NCBI RefSeq assembly: GCF_016462545.1
Contig: NZ_JAEMTA010000037.1
Coordinates: 1-48,190 of the forward strand
Origin: Mycolicibacterium sp.
GTDB taxonomy: Bacteria; Actinomycetota; Actinomycetes; Mycobacteriales; Mycobacteriaceae
DNA: 48,190 bases
Direction: 5' to 3'
Below, piece by piece: positions 1 through 7,252 of the stretch. The stretch's first letter is position 1; every line of letters starts with the position of its first letter. Under the pieces are notes generated by a model. The model searched no databases and was not told the DNA's origin. It worked only from the letters and a program-made list of their open reading frames with translations. A program made the translations under genes and the position numbers.

Positions 1-129
1 CCCCCGGGTCCGGCGACCCCGCCCAGCGAGGAGACCGCAGCTCCCCCCGGCGTGTTCCTGATACCGGGTCTACCCCCGATCACGCTTCCCGGGTTCGCTC
101 CGCCCGAGCCCCCACCGGCGGCGGGGTGA
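1..129 (+). CDS. C-terminal end of a proline-rich protein (5' end outside window)
   Basis: From base 1, frame 1 is open for 42 codons and stops at TGA 127-129. The peptide is strongly proline-rich and ends in GFAPPEPPPAAG. Such tails are common at the ends of secreted or cell-wall mycobacterial proteins. The stop lies 12 nt before the end of the convergent phnV gene, which fits a real gene end. No domain is visible in this fragment, so no function is proposed. A chance open frame in GC-rich DNA cannot be excluded over so short a stretch. Confidence 0.5.
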   Translation, partial: PPGPATPPSEETAAPPGVFLIPGLPPITLPGFAPPEPPPAAG

Positions 130-141
130 GCACGGCGGGGA

Positions 142-939
142 TTAGCGCACCGCGGCCCGACCGCGAATGCGACCCAGCGCCACCAGCGCCAGCAGGGTGA
201 CCAGCAGCAGGACCGTGGTGCAGGCGGCGGCCTGAAACGCCTGACCCCGATCGGTGAGCGCGAAGATGGTGACCGGCAATGTCTTCCATGTCGCCGGGTA
301 GACCATCACCGTCGCGCCGAGTTCACCCATCGACAGTGCGACCGCAAGGCCCGCGGCCGCCCCGAGGGCGGGCAGCAGTAGCGGCAGCGTCACCCGTAGG
401 AGGACTCGAACCGGTCCGGCCCCAAGGGATTCCGCCGCCTGACGGTAGGCCGGGTCGAGTCGGTCCAACGCCGCGGACACGGCACTGAACGCGAAGGCGA
501 GCACCAGTGCCGCGTGCGCGAGGATCACGATCCACCGCGTGCCGCCCAGGAGCAGGGGGCGGTCGTTGAACGCAATGAGCAGGCCCAGGCCGATCGCCAC
601 CGACGGCACGGCAATCGGCAGGTGGAACACGGCGTCGGTGACGCGGGCCAGCCAGGACGGCGCCTCCCGCGCGGCCAGCGCCGCCCACGTGCCGAGCACG
701 AGGGCGAAAGCGCCTGCGATGAATGCCGTTTGGAGACTGACCGACAGGCTGGCGAGGTTCTCACCCGACAAGGCATCGGAGAAGTGCGCGAACCCGAGAT
801 CGGATGGCAGGGGTCCGCGCCACGAGCCGGCGAGTCCTGCGAGGAGCACGGTCGCCAGGGGGGCGACGAACACCGTCATCACGACGAGCGCGAAGATCCC
901 GATGACGATGGCCCTACTTCGCGGAGTCCACAACAACAT
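142..939 (-). CDS. phnV: 2-aminoethylphosphonate-type ABC transporter permease
   Basis: A 265-residue inner-membrane permease, one of two different permeases in this importer. It has a transmembrane segment near residues 10-35, several more hydrophobic segments, and an EAA-like loop around AAESLGAGPVRVLLRVTLP, the contact site for the ATPase. Length and fold fit the binding-protein-dependent permease (BPD_transp_1) family. Its start overlaps the end of phnU by 26 nt, so the two are probably translationally coupled. It is the last gene of the six-gene - strand operon. The substrate is inferred from the PhnS-like binding protein and the catabolic genes upstream; Fe(III) or spermidine permeases are similar, but the context argues against them. 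Confidence 0.75.
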   Translation of the reverse strand: MLLWTPRSRAIVIGIFALVVMTVFVAPLATVLLAGLAGSWRGPLPSDLGFAHFSDALSGENLASLSVSLQTAFIAGAFALVLGTWAALAAREAPSWLARVTDAVFHLPIAVPSVAIGLGLLIAFNDRPLLLGGTRWIVILAHAALVLAFAFSAVSAALDRLDPAYRQAAESLGAGPVRVLLRVTLPLLLPALGAAAGLAVALSMGELGATVMVYPATWKTLPVTIFALTDRGQAFQAAACTTVLLLVTLLALVALGRIRGRAAVR

Positions 940-1834
940 CGGCGTCTCCCCTTCCTCGCGCAGTCATGACGCGGGCGAAGACCACCCGGTAGGCGACGTA
1001 CAGCAGGAGCGACAGCGCGATCTGCACGGTCGCGATGACCGCCGCCCCCGGCAGGTCGAAGCTCACGATTCCGCGGGTGTAGATCAGGACGGGCAGGGTC
1101 GTCACCCCCTTGGCCCCGGTGAACAACACGATGCCGAATTCGTTGAGCGTCAGCAGCAGAACCAAACTCCCACCGGCACCGAGGGCAGGCCACGCCTCCG
1201 GCATCACCACCGAACGCAAGATCCTCAGCGGTGACGCGCCGAGGCTGGCGGCCACGTCGAGCTGTGCCCTCGGCAGCATCGAGAACGAGGCCAGCAGCGG
1301 CCGAACGACGAACGGCGTGAAGAACGTGATCTCGGCCGCGATCACACCGACGGGCGTGTACAGGAAGTCGATCGTCGCTGCGCTTCCGCCGCCGAGGCCC
1401 GCGAGCACCGCGTTGACCGCGCCCGCCGTGCCGTACAGGAACGTGAACGCGAGCGTGATGAGGAACGACGGCAGCGCCAGCACGGTATCGATCAGTCGGC
1501 CCACGATCTGGGACCCCGGGAAGGGGACGAAGGCCAACACGATGGCCAGGAACGTGCCGAGGACCAGACACCCGAGTGTGGAGGCGGCCGCGATCGCCAC
1601 GGTGCGCCACAGCGCGTCGAGGAACGCAGTGGAGGTGAGCACGTCCGACCAGGTGGATGCGCCACCGCCGTCGTCGGTCGGTGCCGTCGACTCGAGGCAC
1701 ACCCGGATGAGGGGGTAGACGACGATCAACAGCACGACGAGTAGCGGAGGCCATACCCAGATGCCCGCGAAGGACTTTCGCGGCGGATGTCCTTCGGGGG
1801 CTGCGGAGGTCGTCGACTCGAGGACGGCCGTCAC
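914..1834 (-). CDS. phnU: 2-aminoethylphosphonate-type ABC transporter permease
   Basis: A 306-residue permease with an N-terminal anchor (about residues 25-50), a periplasmic loop and a bundle of further hydrophobic helices. The EAA loop reads ASLGASPLRILRSVVMPEAWP. It should pair with PhnV to form the membrane channel of the phosphonate importer. It starts at GTG 1834, whose last two bases fall in the phnT stop (GTGA overlap), which fixes the start and implies coupling. The C-terminus overlaps phnV. Family membership is clear; substrate specificity comes from context. Confidence 0.75.
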   Translation of the reverse strand: MTAVLESTTSAAPEGHPPRKSFAGIWVWPPLLVVLLIVVYPLIRVCLESTAPTDDGGGASTWSDVLTSTAFLDALWRTVAIAAASTLGCLVLGTFLAIVLAFVPFPGSQIVGRLIDTVLALPSFLITLAFTFLYGTAGAVNAVLAGLGGGSAATIDFLYTPVGVIAAEITFFTPFVVRPLLASFSMLPRAQLDVAASLGASPLRILRSVVMPEAWPALGAGGSLVLLLTLNEFGIVLFTGAKGVTTLPVLIYTRGIVSFDLPGAAVIATVQIALSLLLYVAYRVVFARVMTARGRGDADVVVDSAK

Positions 1835-3003
1835 GACGGGCTCTTGACCAACACGCCGACGGGTTCCGGAAACCTGATCCCGACCTCGCTGCCGACGTCG
1901 AACTGCGCGCTACCGGGCACGTCGACGTCGATCAACTGGTCGGACAGGCCACCGACGGACAGCACCAGGCGCGTCGTCGCACCCCGCCACACCGCGGCCT
2001 TGACGTTGCCGCGCAACGCATCCCGATCACCCAGTGAGACGATGCGCAACGCGTGCGGGCGGACGCACAGCAGAGCCCTGGAGCCGGGGGCCCAATCGAC
2101 CCTTCCGACCGACGGCTGCGGCGCCTCGGCGCTCACCGTCTTGTTCGCGAACGTCACCAGTGCCGACGTGCCGATGACCCGCCCCACCGTGCAGGGGATG
2201 AGGTTGGCACCACCGAGGAAGGCGGCCGTGAAGCTGGTCGGCGGACGCTTCCAGAGCCTTTCGGCGGTGTCGACGTCCATGAGCCGCGCGTCGCTCATCA
2301 CCACGATGCGGTCGGCCAGCGCGAGGGCCTCGCTCTGGTCGTGGGTGACGTACAGCATCGCGGTGTCGGGCAGCGCCTCCTTCAGCCGCTGCAACTCCGC
2401 GAGCATCGACTGGCGAAGCGCCGCGTCCAGAGCGGCCAGCGGCTCGTCGAGCAGCAGCACCCTCGGTCGGATGGCCAATGCCCTGGCGATGGCGATCCGC
2501 TGCTGCTGACCACCGGAAAGTTCACGGGGCAAACGCTTTCCGTAGGCCGACATGCCGACCATGTCCAGCGCTTCGGCGACCCTGGGTGCGACCTCGCCCC
2601 GAGGTACGCGCTGCGACTTCAGCCCGAAGGCGACGTTCTCGTCGACCCGCATGTGCGGGAACAGCGCGTAGGACTGCAGGACCACCCCGATGCCCCGCTT
2701 GGCGGGTGGCAGGTCGGTGACGTCGCGCCCGGCGAGCCGGACCGCCCCCGTCGTGGGGCGGACGAAGCCAGCGAGCGCATTCAGCGCGGTGGACTTGCCG
2801 GATCCACTGGGCCCGAGCAGTGCGACCGTCTCCCCCACCGCCACGCGCAGGTTGAAGTCGATGAGCGCGTTCGTCGACTTGCGGCCGCGGCCGTAGGACA
2901 CCCCCACGCGATCGAATGTGATTGCTGGCGTATCGCTTTCGCCAGTCTTCGCGTCGTGTGGGGCCGCCGACGTCCTGGTGCGGCCCAACCGGGTTTGCGC
3001 CAT
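1831..3003 (-). CDS. phnT: ABC transporter ATP-binding protein, phosphonate importer
   Basis: The cytoplasmic ATPase that powers the PhnSTUV importer (390 residues). The sequence shows a Walker A motif (GPSGSGKST), a Q-loop near VLQSYALFPHM, the ABC signature LSGGQQQR, Walker B VLLLDEPLAALD and the switch histidine in YVTHDQSEA. About 130 residues follow the nucleotide-binding domain and look like a TOBE regulatory domain, as in the CUT1/PotA/PhnT group. The first 25 residues are a poorly conserved extension. ATG 3003 lies 2 nt after the phnS stop. The family is certain; phosphonate specificity rests on neighbours. Confidence 0.8.
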   Translation of the reverse strand: MAQTRLGRTRTSAAPHDAKTGESDTPAITFDRVGVSYGRGRKSTNALIDFNLRVAVGETVALLGPSGSGKSTALNALAGFVRPTTGAVRLAGRDVTDLPPAKRGIGVVLQSYALFPHMRVDENVAFGLKSQRVPRGEVAPRVAEALDMVGMSAYGKRLPRELSGGQQQRIAIARALAIRPRVLLLDEPLAALDAALRQSMLAELQRLKEALPDTAMLYVTHDQSEALALADRIVVMSDARLMDVDTAERLWKRPPTSFTAAFLGGANLIPCTVGRVIGTSALVTFANKTVSAEAPQPSVGRVDWAPGSRALLCVRPHALRIVSLGDRDALRGNVKAAVWRGATTRLVLSVGGLSDQLIDVDVPGSAQFDVGSEVGIRFPEPVGVLVKSPS

Positions 3004-3005
3004 CC

Positions 3006-4052
3006 TCAGCTACCGGTGGCCTTCTGGTACGCAGCGACGTCGGCGTCCAGACCGGCCAACACGGCGTTCCAGTCCGGCACCCACACGTCGACTCCCTTCA
3101 GCACGCTCGCGGGGGTGTTCGGCCCGGCCGACCCCTCGGACGACGCGACCAGCGACTCGAGCACCGGGATGCCGAGCGCATCGGGGGCGACGGTCTTCTG
3201 CACGTCCTCCGAGACGAGGTACGCCAGAAGCTTCTTGGCGTCCTCGGCATGCGGCGCGCCCTTGGTCACGCCCCCGACATAGGGCAGCGAGACCGTGGTC
3301 TTCTTGCCGTCGGCGGACGCCGGGATGAAGACGTTGAACTTCGAGCCGTCGTCCTTGATCGAGCCGAGGTTCATCTGTACGTCACCGTTGGCCACCAACA
3401 GCTCGCCATTGCTGACCTTGGGCTGCAACTTGCCGGTCGACGAGGACGGTCCGACGTTGTTCGCCTGAAGCTTGCCGAGGTAGTCCAGCGCGCCCGGCTT
3501 GCCCATCAGGTGCTGCAGCAGGACGAGCACGGCGGTCCCGTCGCCGGCCTGCCCCGGTGTCGAATACTGCAGCTTGCCCTTGTATTCCGGGGCCAGCAGG
3601 TCGTTCCACGTGGTGGGCTGCGGCGTGGCGTCGGGGTTGGCGATGAAGCTCAGTGCGTTGTTCACGATCGGCAGGTAGTTTCCGCCGGGGCCCACCTGCT
3701 CGGCGGCGATCCCCTTGGCGTCGACCCCGCTGGCCTGCAGCAGCCCCGACTGGTCTGCCTTTTGGATGAACGGGGGGAGCGTCACCAGCAGATCGGCCTG
3801 CGGGTTGGACTGCTCCTTCTCGACGCGCGACACCACTTCTCCCGAGCCGGCTTCGACGAGGTTGACGTTGATGCCCGTGCTCTTGGTGAAGGCGTCGAAC
3901 TGCGGCTTGTACCAGGTGGCCAGGCCGTCGGCGCTGTAGACGGTGAGCGTCGCACCGCTGCCCGAACCGGACGAGCCGGTACCCCCGCAGGCGCTCATCG
4001 TGACGGCCAGAGCCGCGGCCGCGACGGCCGCCAGGGTCTTCCGGAGTGTCAT
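3006..4052 (-). CDS. phnS: 2-aminoethylphosphonate-binding lipoprotein of the ABC importer
   Basis: The extracytoplasmic binding protein (348 residues) that captures the phosphonate. It opens with a lipoprotein signal: basic start, hydrophobic core and lipobox MSAC with the acylated Cys at residue 22. A low-complexity Gly/Ser linker follows, then the mature domain beginning LTVYSADGLATWYKPQFDAF. The stretches VEAGSGEVVSRVEKEQSNPQ and ADLLVTLPPFIQ resemble the PhnS group of family 1/Fe3+-type binding proteins more than generic iron-binding proteins. It lies between phnT and the phosphonatase-like gene with 2-3 nt spacers, so it is part of one transcript. Confidence 0.8.
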   Translation of the reverse strand: MTLRKTLAAVAAAALAVTMSACGGTGSSGSGSGATLTVYSADGLATWYKPQFDAFTKSTGINVNLVEAGSGEVVSRVEKEQSNPQADLLVTLPPFIQKADQSGLLQASGVDAKGIAAEQVGPGGNYLPIVNNALSFIANPDATPQPTTWNDLLAPEYKGKLQYSTPGQAGDGTAVLVLLQHLMGKPGALDYLGKLQANNVGPSSSTGKLQPKVSNGELLVANGDVQMNLGSIKDDGSKFNVFIPASADGKKTTVSLPYVGGVTKGAPHAEDAKKLLAYLVSEDVQKTVAPDALGIPVLESLVASSEGSAGPNTPASVLKGVDVWVPDWNAVLAGLDADVAAYQKATGS

Positions 4053-4055
4053 TGT

Positions 4056-4748
4056 TCAGCCCTTCTCGGTGGTGAGGATCAGATCGGCGAAGTGGGAGAC
4101 GGTCGGCACCACGTGGGTGGCGCCGGCGTCCCGTAGCTGCTGCTCATCGTGGGCACCGGTGAGAGTGCCTGCGGCGATGGCACATCCGGCCCGCAGTGCG
4201 CTGTCGACGTCATTGCTGGTGTCACCGAGGGCGGCGACGTTGCCGACGCCGTCGGCCTGCAGTCGCATCAGCGCCGTCAGGATCAGGTCCGGGTAGGGCC
4301 GGCCGCGCACTCCGTCGCCGGGGGCCAGCACCAGGTCGGCCAGCGACTGCCAGCCCAGCGCGGCCAGCAGCTTCTCCTGGGTGGTCCCACTGAATCCCGT
4401 AGTGAGGGCCACCTTTACGCCGTTCTCACGAAGGCGGGTGATGGCTTCTGCCGCGCCGTCGATGGGAGCGGCATGACCGTCGGCGATGGCTGCCTCGTAG
4501 GCGCTCTCGAACGCGGTGTTGGCGCGCTGCGCCCTGTCCTCCGTTCCGAACAGTGCCCGGAACACGACGATCTTGGACTGGCCCATCGTGTCGAGGACGT
4601 ATTGTCGGGCGCGTTCGCGCTCGGGTCCGGTCTCGGCCAGACCGACGGCCGTCGCTGCCGCATCGAACGAACTGACCACCAGCCCGTCGTCGGCCACCGT
4701 GGTGCCCGCCATGTCGATGACGGCGAGTTGAATGTGGTTGTTGGTCAT
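4056..4748 (-). CDS. Phosphonatase-like HAD hydrolase (PhnX relative)
   Basis: A 230-residue HAD-superfamily hydrolase. The nucleophile motif is IDMAGTT with Asp12, and GDTSNDVDSALRAG supplies the acidic motif IV. After the cap helix, MGQSK places Lys59 where PhnX phosphonoacetaldehyde hydrolase has its Schiff-base lysine, so C-P cleavage of an aldehyde phosphonate is chemically plausible. It is shorter than typical PhnX and fits the 'phosphonatase-like' family (TIGR03351 as I recall it), which travels with an FAD oxidoreductase instead of the PhnW aminotransferase. That partner is the next gene, 10 nt away. The exact substrate is unknown; phosphonoacetaldehyde or a hydroxylated analogue are candidates. 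Confidence 0.8.
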   Translation of the reverse strand: MTNNHIQLAVIDMAGTTVADDGLVVSSFDAAATAVGLAETGPERERARQYVLDTMGQSKIVVFRALFGTEDRAQRANTAFESAYEAAIADGHAAPIDGAAEAITRLRENGVKVALTTGFSGTTQEKLLAALGWQSLADLVLAPGDGVRGRPYPDLILTALMRLQADGVGNVAALGDTSNDVDSALRAGCAIAAGTLTGAHDEQQLRDAGATHVVPTVSHFADLILTTEKG

Positions 4749-4758
4749 GACTTTCCCC

Positions 4759-5874
4759 TCAGAGTTCGATGAGTTCGGCGGTCTGTTCGGCGATGGCCGG
4801 GCCCAGCGTCATGCCGCGGCCGCCCGGACCCGTGATCACCCAGACGCCGTCGGTCGCCTGCGTGCGGGACACCAACCGGCCCTGGTCGACGCATTGGCTG
4901 TAGACGCCGGCCCACCGGCGCCGAACGGTGGGGAGTGGACGGCCGAGGAACTCCTCGACGAGCGCCGCCAGATAGTCGTAGGGGGCGTCGTCGACGTCGA
5001 AGGCGAAGGGCTCGTCGTATTCGTGGGTGTCGCCGATCGTGAGCCCGCCGTGCAACCGCTGCACGCACAGCAGCTGCATGCGGTTGCCGGCGGCGACGGG
5101 ATCCTGAGGTTCGTTGGCACGCAATGCATCCAGTGCGCTGCCGGCGAAACCCGGGTAGTAACGGAAACTGTCACCGTCGGCGATCGCGGTGGTGAGCGGT
5201 TCGCCGAGCGGATCGGTCTGCATCATCTGCAGTCGGACGCGCCGCACCGGCAGGTCACCGGCGATCTCGCGGGTCAGGCCGCCGTGCGCCGCGCCGGGGC
5301 ACACCAGCACCAGGTCGCCCTCGTAGCGCCGCCCGCGGTCGTCGGTGACGGTGGTGCCGTCGATCGACCGCGCCTCGGTGCCCGGCAGGAACCCGTAGCG
5401 CCCCGTGGCGGCGAGGTATGCGCGGATGGCGGGCATGGCCTGCCGAGATTCGACGGCGGCGTCGCGCGAACAGTGCAGGGCGGCAACGAACTTCCCGCGC
5501 AGCGCGGGATTGAGTGCGCTGGCCCGATCGGCGTCGAGCAACTCGAACCCACGAGCTTCGGCGTCGTTGCGCGCGACGACCTGTTCGGCGACCGCGACCT
5601 CGCGCGGCGTGCGCAACAGGGTCAGCGAGCCGGCGGGGCGGAATCCGACGTCGGGGATCCGTGCACCGATCCGTTCCCATAGTTCGCGGGAGCGCAGCGA
5701 GGCGGCGAGTTCGTGCTCGGCGCGGCCGGAGACCCAGACCAGGCCGAAGTTGCGGACGGTGGCCCCGCGGGCCTCGACTTCGCGCTCCAACTGCGTGACG
5801 CGATGGCCGCGTTCGACCGCCTCGAGTGCGTGTGCGGTGCCGAGGATTCCACCGCCGACGATCGTGACGTGCAT
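4759..5874 (-). CDS. FAD-dependent oxidoreductase of phosphonate loci (DAO/glycine-oxidase fold)
   Basis: A 371-residue flavoprotein with an N-terminal dinucleotide-binding motif VGGGILG (residues 6-12) followed by the acidic end of strand 2 (QLERE), and a C-terminal FAD-contact stretch ITGPGGRGMTLGPAIAE. This is the DAO fold of amino-acid and glycine oxidases. The family syntenic with phosphonatase-like hydrolases (TIGR03364 as I recall) is proposed to deaminate an aminophosphonate oxidatively to the aldehyde that the hydrolase then cleaves. It is the first gene of the - strand phosphonate operon. ATG 5874 is preceded by AAAGGT on the - strand. Substrate is inference; plain or N-methylated 2-aminoethylphosphonate would both fit. 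Confidence 0.8.
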   Translation of the reverse strand: MHVTIVGGGILGTAHALEAVERGHRVTQLEREVEARGATVRNFGLVWVSGRAEHELAASLRSRELWERIGARIPDVGFRPAGSLTLLRTPREVAVAEQVVARNDAEARGFELLDADRASALNPALRGKFVAALHCSRDAAVESRQAMPAIRAYLAATGRYGFLPGTEARSIDGTTVTDDRGRRYEGDLVLVCPGAAHGGLTREIAGDLPVRRVRLQMMQTDPLGEPLTTAIADGDSFRYYPGFAGSALDALRANEPQDPVAAGNRMQLLCVQRLHGGLTIGDTHEYDEPFAFDVDDAPYDYLAALVEEFLGRPLPTVRRRWAGVYSQCVDQGRLVSRTQATDGVWVITGPGGRGMTLGPAIAEQTAELIEL

Positions 5875-5947
5875 GTTCTGTGACCTTTCAGACTCCGGGA
5901 TACGGCCTGCAGTCGTCCCGATGATCTGTGTCGGAACAGCAGGTTAA

Positions 5948-5967
5948 CAATTGGTATAGACCAATTG
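5948..5967. promoter_or_regulatory. 20-bp perfect palindrome, probable GntR/HutC operator
   Basis: CAATTGGT-ATAG-ACCAATTG has two perfect 8-bp arms around 4 bp. Its centre GTATAGAC fits the GT-N-TA-N-AC pattern of HutC-subfamily GntR operators. It lies in the divergent region between the FAD oxidoreductase and the HD-domain oxygenase. The GntR/UTRA gene at 6521 is the natural candidate to bind it, and mycobacterial PhnF uses a similar TGGTATAGACCA-type site (from memory). Binding is inferred. Confidence 0.75.
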
Positions 5968-5981
5968 AGGGTATGCTGCAA
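5953..5981 (-). promoter_or_regulatory. Predicted promoter of the - strand phosphonate operon
   Basis: On the - strand, TTGCAG (bases 5976-5981), a 17-nt spacer and TATACC (5953-5958) match a housekeeping sigma-factor promoter. The -10 box sits inside the 20-bp palindrome, so a bound repressor would block RNA polymerase. A start near 5946 would leave a leader of roughly 70 nt before ATG 5874. The palindrome also contains TATAGA on the + strand (5955-5960), a possible -10 for the divergent pair, but I see no convincing -35 for it. Confidence 0.5.
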
Positions 5982-5984
5982 CCG

Positions 5985-6524
5985 ATGAACGTGCTCGCTG
6001 AAACCGCTGCCCTTCTCGAGTCTCTGCGTGGGGTGTGGGACGAGGAGTCCGTCGACGAACTCGACCACGCCCTGCAGTCCGCCGCCCGCGCGCTCGACGA
6101 TCGCGCCGACGACGAACTCGTCCTCGCCGCCGCCCTTCACGACCTGGCCCACAGCCCCACCTTCGATCCGGCGGAGGCGCGCCGACACGACGAGACGGCC
6201 CGACACTGGCTCGAGCCCCGGTTCGGCGAACGGGTGGGGTGGCTGGCCGGTCAGCACGTCGCCGCCAAGCGATACCTGATCGCCACCGAGCCGGGCTACT
6301 CCTCGACGCTGACCCCGACATCCGTTCTGTCGCTGCAGGCCCAGGGAGGTGCCTGCGTCGACGCGGCCCTGGTCGCGCACCCCTGGTGGCCTGACGCCGT
6401 GGCGCTTCGGCGCTACGACGACGCGGCCAAGGATCCCGATGCCCGCCGCAACGGTCGGGCTGCGACAATCGAGCACGTGCTGAGCATCGCGGAACGAGTT
6501 ATCCGGCAACGGTTGTCGGGATGA
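5985..6524 (+). CDS. PhnZ-like HD-domain mixed-valent di-iron oxygenase, phosphonate-associated
   Basis: A 179-residue HD-superfamily protein. PhnZ cleaves the C-P bond of 2-amino-1-hydroxyethylphosphonate with a mixed-valent di-iron centre. The ligands align well: His28, His52-Asp53 (ALHDLAH), His74, His91 (GQHVAAKRYL) and Asp145 (LRRYDDAAK). The His28-His52 and His52-His74 spacings equal those I recall for PhnZ (34-58-80). Where PhnZ has Tyr24 and Glu27, this protein has Trp18 and Glu21. ATG 5985 is chosen because it best matches the family N-terminus; in-frame ATG 5973 is possible, and GAGGG at 5967-5971 serves neither ideally. It overlaps the GntR start (ATGA). No PhnY hydroxylase gene is in the window. 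Confidence 0.8.
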   Translation: MNVLAETAALLESLRGVWDEESVDELDHALQSAARALDDRADDELVLAAALHDLAHSPTFDPAEARRHDETARHWLEPRFGERVGWLAGQHVAAKRYLIATEPGYSSTLTPTSVLSLQAQGGACVDAALVAHPWWPDAVALRRYDDAAKDPDARRNGRAATIEHVLSIAERVIRQRLSG

Positions 6525-7216
6525 GCAAGCCGTACGTCATCCGCACCGCACTCGAGGAGATACTGGACGGACTCGTAGAAGGCGATCCCTTTCCCCCGGA
6601 GCGGGAGCTGGCGGTGCGCTTCGGCGTCGCCCGCGAGACCCTCAGGCAGGCGGTGCACGAGCTGCTCGTCGAGGGGCGGATCGAACGTCGGGGTCGCGGT
6701 ACGGTGGTATCGAAACCCAAACTGGTACAACCACTCTCGCTGCGTTCCTACACCGAGGGCGCGCTGCGGATGGGTCGCAAGCCCGGCCGCCTCCTGATCA
6801 CCTGGGAGGACGTCGAGGCGACCGCCGAACTCGCCACGGCGCTCGACGTCGCGGCCGGGGAGCCGGTCATGCACCTCGAGCGCGTGCTGCTCGCCGACGG
6901 CCAACGCATCGGCCTGGAGAGCACCTACCTGCCCAGGCATCGCTTCGGGCAGTTCACCGAGACGTTCGATCCGACGACGTCGCTGTACGCGGCGATCCGC
7001 GCCACGGGAGTCCAGTTCGGCTCGGCCGTGGAGCGCGTGGAGACGGTGCTGGCCAGCCCGCGGGAGGCAGGATTGCTCGAGACGACGACCGCGATGCCGA
7101 TGCTGCGTCTACACCGGCGGTCACTCGACACCACCGACCGACCGATCGAAGTGGTCCGCTCGCTGTACCGGGGTGACCGCGTGGCGTTCGAGGCGCTGCT
7201 CAACGACCGGGATTGA
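6521..7216 (+). CDS. GntR-family (HutC/UTRA) transcriptional regulator of the phosphonate locus
   Basis: A 231-residue regulator. Residues about 10-70 form the winged helix-turn-helix (FPPERELAVRFGVARETLRQ, then VEGRIERRGRGTVVSKP). The rest resembles a UTRA ligand domain, with the usual internal AGEPVMHLERVLLADGQ and LRLHRRSLDTTDRPIEVVRS stretches. HutC-type regulators are usually repressors released by a substrate of the pathway they control. Its ATG overlaps the stop of the HD oxygenase by 4 nt, so the two are co-translated. The palindrome at 5948-5967 is its likely operator, giving control of both divergent arms and autoregulation. An aminophosphonate or phosphate-related effector is likely but not shown. 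Confidence 0.85.
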   Translation: MSKPYVIRTALEEILDGLVEGDPFPPERELAVRFGVARETLRQAVHELLVEGRIERRGRGTVVSKPKLVQPLSLRSYTEGALRMGRKPGRLLITWEDVEATAELATALDVAAGEPVMHLERVLLADGQRIGLESTYLPRHRFGQFTETFDPTTSLYAAIRATGVQFGSAVERVETVLASPREAGLLETTTAMPMLRLHRRSLDTTDRPIEVVRSLYRGDRVAFEALLNDRD

Positions 7217-7252
7217 CCTCCCGGTGACACGGACGTCAGTAGTGTCGATCGC

